This document shows, in pieces, positions 17,084 through 25,151 of a DNA stretch of 64,000 nucleotides; within the stretch, counting starts at the first letter, position 1, and each line of letters opens with the position of its first letter. The stretch lies in the NCBI RefSeq assembly GCF_000455205.1, contig NZ_AUWQ01000011.1, positions 55,848 through 119,847 of the forward strand. Reading direction: 5' to 3'. The DNA comes from Mycobacterium sp. UM_CSW (GTDB lineage Bacteria > Actinomycetota > Actinomycetes > Mycobacteriales > Mycobacteriaceae). Made by a program: the position numbers and the translations under genes. Below the pieces are notes generated by a model that was not told the origin of the DNA, made no database searches, and saw only the letters and a program-made list of their open reading frames with translations.

Positions 17084-18753
17084 GCGCAACCGCATCACGA
17101 GCGCCGCTGGACCCGCGGCTGTGGCGGGCGTCGACCGCGTTGCGGCGCTACCTGGTCGCCGCGGTGGCTTGCGGGGTGGTGATCTCCGGCTGCGCGATCG
17201 GCTCGGCGATCGTCCTGGCCGGCGTCGTGGCCCGCGTCGTCGGCGATCACCCGGCACGTGGCTTGCGCGCCTGGCTGGGTCCCCTGTCAATCCTGTTGGC
17301 GCTGTGGGTCCTTCGCACGGTGACGCACTGGCTGCAGGCCCGATTGGGGCAGCGCGGGGCCGGCGCGGTCATCGCCGACCTCAACGGGCAGGTGCTGGCC
17401 GCAGTGACCGCCCGGCAACCGGCAGAACTCGCCGCGCAGCGCGATGCCGCCGCCGTCGTGGTGACGCGCGGCCTCGACGGGTTGCGGCCCTACTTCACCG
17501 GATACCTGCCCACCTTGCTGCTCGCCGCGATCTTGACCCCGGCGACCGTCGCCGTGATCGCGCTCTACGACCCGAAATCGATGGTGATCGTGGTGATCAC
17601 CCTGCCGCTGATACCGGTCTTCATGGTGCTGATCGGGCTCGCGACCGCCGACCGATCGGCCGCGGCGCTGGAGGCCATGACGACCCTGCAGGCCCGGCTG
17701 CTGGACCTGATCGCCGGCATCCCGACGCTGCGCGCGCTGGGCCGGGGCCGCGGCCCGGAACACCGGATCGCCGAACTGGCTGCCGCCCACCGACGTTCGG
17801 CGATGGCGACACTGCGGATCGCCTTCCTGTCGGCGCTGGTGCTCGAATTGCTGGCCACACTCGGTGTGGCCCTGATCGCGGTCGGCATCGGCCTTCGCCT
17901 GCTGTTCGGCGAGATGACCCTGACCACCGGCCTGACCGTGCTGCTGCTGGCGCCCGACGTCTACTGGCCACTTCGACGCATCGGCGTGGAATTCCATGCC
18001 GCGCAGGAGGGCAGGACCGCCGCCGACAAGGCGTTCGCCCTCATCGGCGAGCCCGCCGACACGACGGTGCGAAGCCAGACGGTGGGCGCCCGGGGCAAGC
18101 AGATCCGCATCGAGGACCTCAGCGTGCTGGGCCGCGACGGCCACGCGCCCCGCGACCTGACCGCGGTGCTCGAGCCCGGTGCGGTCACGGTGCTGACCGG
18201 GCACAACGGCGCCGGCAAGAGCACCACGCTGCAGGTGGTCGCCGGCCTCACCGCGCCGTCCGCCGGCCGGATCACCGTGGCCGGGGTCGACGTCGCCGAC
18301 CTGGACCGCGCCGCGTGGTGGCGACAGCTATCTTGGCTGCCGCAGCGGCCGGTCCTCGTCCCGGGCACCGTGCGGGAGAACCTGAACCTGCTGGGAATGC
18401 TCGACGACCTCGACGAGGCCTGCGCCGCATCGGGTTTCGATGCGGTGCTGGCCGACCTGCCCGACGGGATGGATAGCGTGCTCGGCCGCGGCGGCGTCGG
18501 GTTGTCGCTGGGCCAGCGCCAACGGCTCGGCCTGGCCCGGGCGCTCGGCTCGGGGGCCCCCGTGCTGCTGCTCGACGAGCCGACCGCGCACCTGGACGCG
18601 CGCACCGAACGGCTTGTGCTGCGGGCAATCGTCGAGCGCGCGCGCTCCGGTGCGACGGTGGTGGTCGTCGGGCACCGCGAACCCGTCGTCGCCATCGGTG
18701 ACCGGGTCGTCGAGGTGGCCGCCGACGCGGAGGTCCGCCATGCCGCGGTCTGA
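17080..18753 (+). CDS. cydD: CydD, ABC exporter subunit for cytochrome bd assembly
   Basis: About 557 residues: six transmembrane helices, then an ABC ATPase with Walker A GHNGAGKST, signature LSLGQRQRLGLARAL and Walker B VLLLDEPTAHLD. With CydC it exports glutathione/cysteine-type thiols or a heme-related substrate needed for bd oxidase assembly. The start is unusual: no ATG, GTG or TTG lies at the expected N-terminus. A CTG at 17080 overlaps the cydB stop (CTGA) and follows a GGCGAGG sequence; the nearest in-frame ATG is at 17002, inside cydB. Internal GTG at 17164 would remove part of the first helix. Confidence 0.88.
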   Translation: MSATASRAPLDPRLWRASTALRRYLVAAVACGVVISGCAIGSAIVLAGVVARVVGDHPARGLRAWLGPLSILLALWVLRTVTHWLQARLGQRGAGAVIADLNGQVLAAVTARQPAELAAQRDAAAVVVTRGLDGLRPYFTGYLPTLLLAAILTPATVAVIALYDPKSMVIVVITLPLIPVFMVLIGLATADRSAAALEAMTTLQARLLDLIAGIPTLRALGRGRGPEHRIAELAAAHRRSAMATLRIAFLSALVLELLATLGVALIAVGIGLRLLFGEMTLTTGLTVLLLAPDVYWPLRRIGVEFHAAQEGRTAADKAFALIGEPADTTVRSQTVGARGKQIRIEDLSVLGRDGHAPRDLTAVLEPGAVTVLTGHNGAGKSTTLQVVAGLTAPSAGRITVAGVDVADLDRAAWWRQLSWLPQRPVLVPGTVRENLNLLGMLDDLDEACAASGFDAVLADLPDGMDSVLGRGGVGLSLGQRQRLGLARALGSGAPVLLLDEPTAHLDARTERLVLRAIVERARSGATVVVVGHREPVVAIGDRVVEVAADAEVRHAAV

Positions 18754-20389
18754 TCTCCTCCTCGCCACCGCCGGCCTGTTGCGCCCGCGGGTGCCGCGAA
18801 TGCTCGCGGCCGTCGGGCTGGGCGTGCTGTCACTGGGCAGCGCCCTTGCGCTGGCGGGGGTTTCGGCCTGGCTGATCACGCGGGCCTGGCAGATGCCGCC
18901 CGTGGTGGACCTGTCGGTTGCCGTCGTGGCCGTGCGCACGTTCGCGATCTCGCGGGGCGTGCTGCACTACTGCGAGCGGCTGGCCACCCACGACACCGCG
19001 CTGCGGGCGGCCGGGACTGCGCGGGCGCAGATCTATCACCGGCTCGCACGTGGCCCCGCGGCGGCCGCCGTCCGGCTGCACAGCGGTGAGCTGGTGGCCA
19101 GGGTGGGCTCCGACGTCGACGAGCTGGCCAACGTGCTGGTGCGCGCGGTGGTGCCGATTTCCGTCGCCGCGGTGCTCGCGCTGGCGGCGACGGCGGTCGT
19201 CGCGGCCATCTCGCTGCCGGCCGCGGCGGTGCTGGCGGCGTGCCTGCTGATCGCCGGCTACGTTGCGCCACGGCTAGCGGGCAAGGCCGCCGCGACGCAG
19301 GAAGAGGTTGCCCGCCAACACCATTCCGACCGTGATACGTCGGCGATGGTCGCCCTCGAACACGCCCCGGAGCTGCGCGTCGCGGGCGCCCTGCCCGGCG
19401 TCATCGCCGATGCGCAACGCCGCCACCGCGCCTGGGCCGACGCCCTCGACGCCGCGGCGCGACCGGCGGCCATCGCCGAGGCGATGCCTACGGCGGCGAT
19501 CGGGGCCAGCGTGCTGGGCGCGGTGGTGGCCGGGATCGGGTTGGCGCACACGGTCGCGCCCACCACGTTGGCCGTCCTGATGTTGTTGCCGCTGTCCGCG
19601 TTCGAGGCGACGACGGCGCTGCCGACCGCCGCCGTCCAGCTGACCCGGTCGCGGATCGCGGCACGCCGCCTGCTCGACCTGGCTCCCCCGGACCAACCCA
19701 AGGATGGCGGCGAGCCGGTGCCCGCCCGCACCGGCGCCCTGGAAGCCGATGTCAGTTACGGCCACCCGAACGCGGTCCGGCTCACCCGGGTGGAGCTCGG
19801 GCTGCCGCCGGGCGCCCGGCTGGCCGTCACGGGCCCCAGTGGTTCGGGCAAGACGACGTTGCTGATGACGCTGGCCGGGCTGCTCCCCCCGCTCGACGGG
19901 CGAGTGCTGCTGGGCGGCACCGACATCGCCCGCTTCGACGAAGACGAATTGCACAGGGCGGTGAGCTTTTTCGCCGAGGACGCGCACGTCTTCGCCACTA
20001 CCGTCCGGGACAACCTGCTGGTCGCCCGCGGGGACTGCCGCGACGAGGAACTGACCGCGGCGCTCGAGGCGGTCGGCCTCGGCGGCTGGCTCGCCGGGCT
20101 GCCCGACGGCCTGTCCACTGTGTTGACCGGTGGCGCGCAGGCGCTTTCGGCCGGTCAGCGCCGACGGCTGTTGTTGGCCCGCGCCATGATCTCACCCGCC
20201 CGGATCGTGTTGCTCGACGAGCCCACCGAGCACCTCGACGCGGCCGACGCCGAACGGGTCCTGCGAGATCTGTTGGGCCCGAATGGCCTCATGTCCGCCG
20301 ACCGGACGGTGGTGGTGGCTACTCACCACTTGCCCAACGGGATTGGCTGTCGCGAGCTGTCACTTACAGGTGTCGCCGGCGCGGCGTGA
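18740..20389 (+). CDS. cydC: CydC, ABC exporter subunit for cytochrome bd assembly
   Basis: 549 residues. N-terminal six-helix membrane domain, then an ABC ATPase with Walker A GPSGSGKTT, signature LSAGQRRRLLLARAM and Walker B IVLLDEPTEHLD. Forms the heterodimeric CydDC exporter. The ATG at 18740 overlaps cydD by 14 bp. Its 3' end overlaps the opposite-strand DUF2156 gene by 26 bp, so the two transcripts converge inside coding sequence and no terminator separates them. Confidence 0.95.
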   Translation: MPRSDLLLATAGLLRPRVPRMLAAVGLGVLSLGSALALAGVSAWLITRAWQMPPVVDLSVAVVAVRTFAISRGVLHYCERLATHDTALRAAGTARAQIYHRLARGPAAAAVRLHSGELVARVGSDVDELANVLVRAVVPISVAAVLALAATAVVAAISLPAAAVLAACLLIAGYVAPRLAGKAAATQEEVARQHHSDRDTSAMVALEHAPELRVAGALPGVIADAQRRHRAWADALDAAARPAAIAEAMPTAAIGASVLGAVVAGIGLAHTVAPTTLAVLMLLPLSAFEATTALPTAAVQLTRSRIAARRLLDLAPPDQPKDGGEPVPARTGALEADVSYGHPNAVRLTRVELGLPPGARLAVTGPSGSGKTTLLMTLAGLLPPLDGRVLLGGTDIARFDEDELHRAVSFFAEDAHVFATTVRDNLLVARGDCRDEELTAALEAVGLGGWLAGLPDGLSTVLTGGAQALSAGQRRRLLLARAMISPARIVLLDEPTEHLDAADAERVLRDLLGPNGLMSADRTVVVATHHLPNGIGCRELSLTGVAGAA

Positions 20390-21758
20390 ACTCCAGCGTC
20401 AACAACACGAACACCAACTGGACCAGCTGGGTCATCGAGATCACCGCGTACCGCCGCGCGTCCATCGCGTGGAACTTGCGCACGTAGCGGTACAGCGATT
20501 CGAGCGCGATCAGCGGGTCGAGCACGTGGATCAACCGGTAGAATACCCGCTGCACCCGGCCGCGGTCCTTGTCTTCGAAGATTTCCGGGAATGCCGCGAA
20601 CGACAGCGATACGCGTTGCGCGCCAGCTTCTTTCGCAGCCATGATCATGTCGACGCTGAGCCGTTCGTCGATGCCGTTGGGGGCCCCGCGGCGACGCCAC
20701 GGCACATCGAGGCTGACGTCGCTGCCGCCGCCGGCGGTCGCGTACCGATGGAAGCCCTGCACCCGCCCCGATGCGTCGCGGGCGATGATCAGCTGTATCC
20801 CGGGGAACCGGCCCTCCAGCACGCCATCGAGGTTCATGTAGAAGCCGCGGTCGGCGTGGGCCCCGCTGGGTGACGCGCGCACCACGTCGGTCAGCTCGGC
20901 GAGCAGCTTGTCGTCGAGCTCCTGCTCGGCCACGATCTCGGTGGTAATGCCGCAGTTGTGGGTGCGCTTCACGGCCTGCCGCAGATTGCGGAACTTGCGT
21001 CCCACCATCTCGAAACTCGCCACGTCGACGACGACGTCGCGGCCGATCGGTATGGCGCGCAACTTCCGTCCAATGACCACGGGGTCGCGCCACAGGTCGA
21101 GTCGCCGCTCGCTGCAACCCACCACCGCGATCCGCCAACCGTGGGCGTGGCACATAGCGGCGAAGTCGGCGACCAACTCGGGGAACTTCTTCTCGTTCCC
21201 GACGGGGTCCCCGCCGACCGCCGCGTATCCCAGCCGGGTCCGGTACGCGAGCGCGGCGGTGCCGTCCGCGGTGAAGTGGTAGCACTTGCCCGTCTGCATG
21301 GCGAACGGTGCCAGCGGGTCGTCGGCGCTGGCATTGATCAGCCCCCAAATGCGGGGCAGGTCTTCGGGTCGCGGGTGCGCCGTCGTCGGCCACATCAGCG
21401 CAACCCCGGAGCCGACGATCAGCAGGTCTCCGAGCAGGTCGAAGGACAGCACGTGTGCGCCGAGGCCCGCCACCACGAAAATCGCGGCGACGACGGCATG
21501 CACGGCCGTCACCGGACGACCCAGGAAGATCCCGCGTGCGATGAACGCCACCGCGCCCAGAACCGTCAGCGACCAGCCCAGTCGGTCGGCGTAATGCCAG
21601 TACGGCTGTTCGTGATGCCGGGCCAATATGACGATCAGCCAGCCCGCGGCGCAGAGCAGGGCCAACGCCCCGATCCAGCGGGCCGCCAGCGAATCGACGT
21701 GGACGACAACGCGTTCCCGCGCGCGCGACTTGGCCGCGACGTCGACCGGTCCGTCCAC
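20364..21758 (-). CDS. DUF2156 (MprF/LysX-like) membrane protein
   Basis: 464 residues, orthologue of Rv1619. Four transmembrane helices occupy the first ~150 residues (for example AVHAVVAAIFVVAGLGAHVL); the rest is a DUF2156 domain, the cytoplasmic aminoacyl-phosphatidylglycerol synthase fold of MprF. Segments such as KCYHFTADG, AYRTRLGYAAVGGDPVG and GSDVSLDVPWRRR follow the family pattern. It may transfer an amino acid to a lipid head group, but no tRNA synthetase domain is attached and the substrate is unknown. GTG at 21758 is chosen for the GGGAGG six nt upstream; 21764 is possible. Confidence 0.85.
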   Translation of the reverse strand: MDGPVDVAAKSRARERVVVHVDSLAARWIGALALLCAAGWLIVILARHHEQPYWHYADRLGWSLTVLGAVAFIARGIFLGRPVTAVHAVVAAIFVVAGLGAHVLSFDLLGDLLIVGSGVALMWPTTAHPRPEDLPRIWGLINASADDPLAPFAMQTGKCYHFTADGTAALAYRTRLGYAAVGGDPVGNEKKFPELVADFAAMCHAHGWRIAVVGCSERRLDLWRDPVVIGRKLRAIPIGRDVVVDVASFEMVGRKFRNLRQAVKRTHNCGITTEIVAEQELDDKLLAELTDVVRASPSGAHADRGFYMNLDGVLEGRFPGIQLIIARDASGRVQGFHRYATAGGGSDVSLDVPWRRRGAPNGIDERLSVDMIMAAKEAGAQRVSLSFAAFPEIFEDKDRGRVQRVFYRLIHVLDPLIALESLYRYVRKFHAMDARRYAVISMTQLVQLVFVLLTLEFTPRRRHL

Positions 21759-21907
21759 TGTCACCTCCCGATGCGAAAGTCCAGCTCGGGCGGCTTGTTT
21801 CCACCCCTCGCACCGAATACCCGGCTGATTGGAACTTACGCCCGATCGCGGCCCTGGTGGGCGTAAATCTGGCCGTTTTCCTGCGGGTATGCCGTACTGT
21901 GACCTGT

Positions 21908-22789
21908 CTATCGTCCGGAGGCCGGGAAATATAACAGCACGCCCTCCTGCACCACCGTGGCGACGACCTGCCCGGAGCGGTCGAAGAAATGGCCGGTGCC
22001 GAGCCCGCGGGAATCCGCGGCCACCGGCGAGGACGTCGAGTACAGCACCCAGTTGTTGAAATCGACCTGTCGGTGGAACCACACCGAATGGTTGGCGGAC
22101 GCCGCGAAGATGCGGTCAAAGCCCCAGGACAGCCCGTGCGTGGTGATGGCCGAGTCCAGCACCGTGGTGTCCGAGGAGAACAACATGGTCGCGGTGTGCA
22201 GCACCGGGTCGTCGGGCAACGCACCCAGCGCCTTCATCCAGACTCTGTTGTGCGGCAGCCGCTCGCCCTTGTCGCGCATAACCCACGAGGGATCGTTGGT
22301 GAAGCGCCATTCGATCGGCTGCAGGGCATTGACGAAGTGCGGCACGATCTTTTCGTAGCCGCGCAACAGCTCGGCGAGCGACGGCTGCGCGTGCGGCGAG
22401 GCGACCTGCGGCGGGTCGACGCCGTGCTCGAGGCCGGGGCCGCCCGACATGTAGGAGATCAGCGCCGTGGACAGCAGGATCCCGTCCTGCACGGCGTCGA
22501 CGCGCCGGTTGGCGAAGCGCCGCTCGTCGCGCAGGCGGGTCACGTGGAATTCGATGTCCTTCGTGATGTCGCCGCCGTTGATGAAGTGCACCGAGAGCGC
22601 GCTGGGCGGCAGGTCGTCCAGAGCCAGCGTGCGGCTGCTGGCGACGAACGACTGCGCCATGAGCTGGCCGCCGAACGTGCGCATCGGGTTCTTGCTGGGA
22701 TGGGAGCCGACGAACTGATTTTCGGAGATGCAGTTCAGATCGAGCAGGGCTAGCAGTTCCTCGAAATCGTTGCCAGCCGGCACGGGCAC
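21908..22789 (-). CDS. tesB: acyl-CoA thioesterase II
   Basis: 293 residues, double hot-dog thioesterase that hydrolyses medium/long-chain acyl-CoA. The N-terminal hot-dog contains SHPSKNPMRTFGGQLMAQS, and the C-terminal one contains the HGLSWGFDR and NHSVWFHR segments with the usual Asp/Gln/Thr catalytic environment. Orthologue of TesB1 (Rv1618). A GTG start is preceded by AAGGAG and lies 11 bp after the pyk stop, so it is probably cotranscribed with pyruvate kinase. Confidence 0.93.
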   Translation of the reverse strand: MPVPAGNDFEELLALLDLNCISENQFVGSHPSKNPMRTFGGQLMAQSFVASSRTLALDDLPPSALSVHFINGGDITKDIEFHVTRLRDERRFANRRVDAVQDGILLSTALISYMSGGPGLEHGVDPPQVASPHAQPSLAELLRGYEKIVPHFVNALQPIEWRFTNDPSWVMRDKGERLPHNRVWMKALGALPDDPVLHTATMLFSSDTTVLDSAITTHGLSWGFDRIFAASANHSVWFHRQVDFNNWVLYSTSSPVAADSRGLGTGHFFDRSGQVVATVVQEGVLLYFPASGR

Positions 22790-22800
22790 TCCTCAGCTCC

Positions 22801-24219
22801 TTAGACGTCGTCCTCCCCGATCCGGTGCACATGGATCAGGTTGGTCGAGCCTACTGTGCCCGGCGGCGCGCCGGCGACGATGACCACCAGGTCGCCGCGC
22901 TTGTAGCGACCGAGCTCGAGCAGCGACTTGTCGACCTGGCGGATCATGCCGTCGGTCGAGGTCATCATCGGGACGATGAACGTCTCGGTACCCCAGGTCA
23001 TCGCGAGTTGGCTGCGCACCTCGGGCCACGCGGTGAAGGCGAGCAGCGGCAGCGGGGTGTGCAGCCGCGCCAACCGCTTCACGGTGTCGCCGGATTGGGT
23101 GAATGCGACAAGCGCCTTGGCGTCCAGGCGCTCGCCGATGTCGCGGGCGGCGTAGGAGATCACTCCCCGCTTGGTGCGCGGCACGTGCGCCAACGGCGGG
23201 GCGGCGGTGGAATTCTCCTCCACCGCGCAGATGATGCGCGCCATCGTGCGGACCGCCGCCAGCGGATACTTGCCCACCGACGTCTCGCCGGACAGCATCA
23301 CTGCGTCGGTGCCGTCGAGCACGGCGTTGGCGACGTCGGACGCCTCGGCGCGGGTGGGGCGCGAGCTTTCGATCATCGAGTCCAGCATCTGGGTCGCCAC
23401 GATGACGGGTTTGGCGTTCTCCCTGGCGATCTGGATGGCCCGCTTCTGCACCAGCGGCACCTCTTCCAGCGGCAGCTCGACGCCCAGGTCGCCGCGGGCC
23501 ACCATGATGGCGTCGAAGGCCAGCACGATGGCTTCCAGGTTGTCGACGGCCTCGGGCTTCTCCAGCTTGGCGATCACCGGTACCCGCCGCCCGATCTGAT
23601 CCATTACCTCGTGCACCAGTTCGACGTCGGACGGCGAGCGCACGAACGACAGCGCGACCAGGTCGACGCCCAGGTTCAGCGCGAACGTCAGATCCTCGAT
23701 GTCCTTCTCGGACAAGGCGGGGGCGGAGACGTTCATGCCGGGCAGCGAGATGCCCTTGTTATTGCTGACCGGGCCGCCCTCGACGACGGTGCAGACGACG
23801 TCGTCGCCGTCAATGGCGTCGACGACGAGGCCCACCTTGCCGTCGTCGATCAGGACGCGGTCACCGACCTTGGCGTCCTGGGCCAACTTCTTGTAGGTGG
23901 TCGAGACCCGGTCGTGGGTGCCTTCGCAGTCCGCGACGGTGATCCGGACCGTTTCCCCGTCGGCCCAGAACGTCGATCCCGTCGCGAAGCGCCCGAGCCT
24001 GATCTTCGGGCCCTGCAGGTCGGCGAGCACGCCGACCGCGCGCCCGGTGGTGTCCGAGGCGGCCCGTACGCGGTCGTAGGCAGCCTTGTGGTCGGCGTAA
24101 TCGCCGTGGCTGAAGTTCATTCGGGCGACGTCCATTCCGGCCTCCACCAGCGCCAGAATCATCTCGTCCGAGTTGGTTGCAGGGCCAAGGGTGCAGACGA
24201 TCTTCCCGCGTCTACTCAC
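22801..24219 (-). CDS. pyk: pyruvate kinase
   Basis: 472 residues, last step of glycolysis (PEP + ADP to pyruvate + ATP). The N-terminal RRGKIVCTLGPATNS, the catalytic-lysine region VPVIAKLEKPEAVDN, and MVARGDLGVELP are intact, as is the C-terminal regulatory domain (AFTQSGDTVKRLA). Orthologue of PykA (Rv1617). The GTG start is 8 nt after a TATGCT -10 box, so the message is probably leaderless or nearly so. The tesB gene follows 11 bp downstream. Confidence 0.97.
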   Translation of the reverse strand: MSRRGKIVCTLGPATNSDEMILALVEAGMDVARMNFSHGDYADHKAAYDRVRAASDTTGRAVGVLADLQGPKIRLGRFATGSTFWADGETVRITVADCEGTHDRVSTTYKKLAQDAKVGDRVLIDDGKVGLVVDAIDGDDVVCTVVEGGPVSNNKGISLPGMNVSAPALSEKDIEDLTFALNLGVDLVALSFVRSPSDVELVHEVMDQIGRRVPVIAKLEKPEAVDNLEAIVLAFDAIMVARGDLGVELPLEEVPLVQKRAIQIARENAKPVIVATQMLDSMIESSRPTRAEASDVANAVLDGTDAVMLSGETSVGKYPLAAVRTMARIICAVEENSTAAPPLAHVPRTKRGVISYAARDIGERLDAKALVAFTQSGDTVKRLARLHTPLPLLAFTAWPEVRSQLAMTWGTETFIVPMMTSTDGMIRQVDKSLLELGRYKRGDLVVIVAGAPPGTVGSTNLIHVHRIGEDDV

Positions 24220-24227
24220 GGCGACCC

Positions 24228-24233
24228 AGCATA
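24228..24233 (-). promoter_or_regulatory. -10 box TATGCT of pyk
   Basis: TATGCT on the minus strand, 8 nt upstream of the pyk GTG, within the 63-bp gap to the DUF2752 gene. Confidence 0.45.
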
Positions 24234-24282
24234 GTCGTGCTAGGCGATCGCAGCCCGAGTTAACCGACTCGACGGACTGCGG

Positions 24283-24711
24283 CTACCCGCTGAGGACGGT
24301 CGGCACCAACGGGAAACCCGGAAGATTGCGCAGTACCGTCCAGGCGATCGCCGCGACCACGACGGTCACCACCGCCGGCATCGGCAGGACCGACCGGCCG
24401 TTGCGGCGGCGAAGCAGGATCCATCCGGCCAGCATCGGGATACCGAACAGCAGGAAGACGTTGTCGTTGATGGTGGCCATCAGGTCACCGTGCAGCAGGT
24501 CGTGCGTCATGCGCAGGCCACCGCAGAGGGGGCAATTCCAGCCGGTGAGCCACTTGAACGGGCACAGCGGATACACCGAATTCACGTTGTGTGGGTCGAC
24601 CAGGCCGACATAGCCGAGCGCGCCGGCCAGCAACACCCCGGTGCCCGCCGCGACGGCGGTCCGGTGACGGTGCGTGGTCTCCGGCACGCCCGATGAGGAA
24701 TCAGGTGCCAT
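24283..24711 (-). CDS. DUF2752 membrane protein
   Basis: 142 residues, three transmembrane helices. The DUF2752 motif is present: CPFKWLTGWNCPLCGGLRMTHDLLHGD, here seen as CPFK, CPLCGG and the following R-x-x-H (three cysteines, possible metal or disulfide site). Orthologue of Rv1616. Function unknown. The start overlaps the upstream TM2 gene by 11 bp, so the two are translationally coupled. Confidence 0.85.
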   Translation of the reverse strand: MAPDSSSGVPETTHRHRTAVAAGTGVLLAGALGYVGLVDPHNVNSVYPLCPFKWLTGWNCPLCGGLRMTHDLLHGDLMATINDNVFLLFGIPMLAGWILLRRRNGRSVLPMPAVVTVVVAAIAWTVLRNLPGFPLVPTVLSG

Positions 24712-25102
24712 CGCGCAGCGGGCGTCCCTGTGAGTCGGGGACGTTGCCGGTCAACATCAGAATCGCGTCGACGATCGGCCAGATCAGTCCGATTCCACAG
24801 GTGAGCCAGCCCACCAGCAGCTGTGCGACGCCGATCCCGATGTCACCGATGTAGAAGCGCCCGATGCCGCCGACGCCGATCAGGCTGAGCAGCTGCAGCA
24901 GGCCCGCGACGGTTTTTGATTTGTCCGAAAACGGTTGCCCGGTCACCGGATGCCGGCCATAGGGCGCCGACGGGTCGTAGTAAGGGCCAGCCGCGGGATA
25001 TTGCGGGTACTGCGGCGGATATCCGGGCTGATATCCCGGCTGCTGCGGCGGCGGGCCCGACGGGGTGGCGTCGTTCGCGCCGTTCCGAGGCCGGTCAGTC
25101 AC
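24701..25102 (-). CDS. TM2-domain protein
   Basis: 133 residues. A proline/tyrosine/glutamine-rich N-terminal tail of about 60 residues (repeats of PGYQPGYPPQYPQYP type) precedes a TM2 domain: two transmembrane helices with the GGIGRFYIGD turn and a final DAILMLTGN. Orthologue of Rv1615. TM2 proteins have no agreed role. It sits 49 bp downstream of lgt and overlaps the DUF2752 gene. Confidence 0.87.
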   Translation of the reverse strand: MTDRPRNGANDATPSGPPPQQPGYQPGYPPQYPQYPAAGPYYDPSAPYGRHPVTGQPFSDKSKTVAGLLQLLSLIGVGGIGRFYIGDIGIGVAQLLVGWLTCGIGLIWPIVDAILMLTGNVPDSQGRPLRDGT

Positions 25103-25151
25103 GTTTTCAGCATGCCAGATCCGGTGCCCGCCCGCCGAAGAGTTTTGGCTA

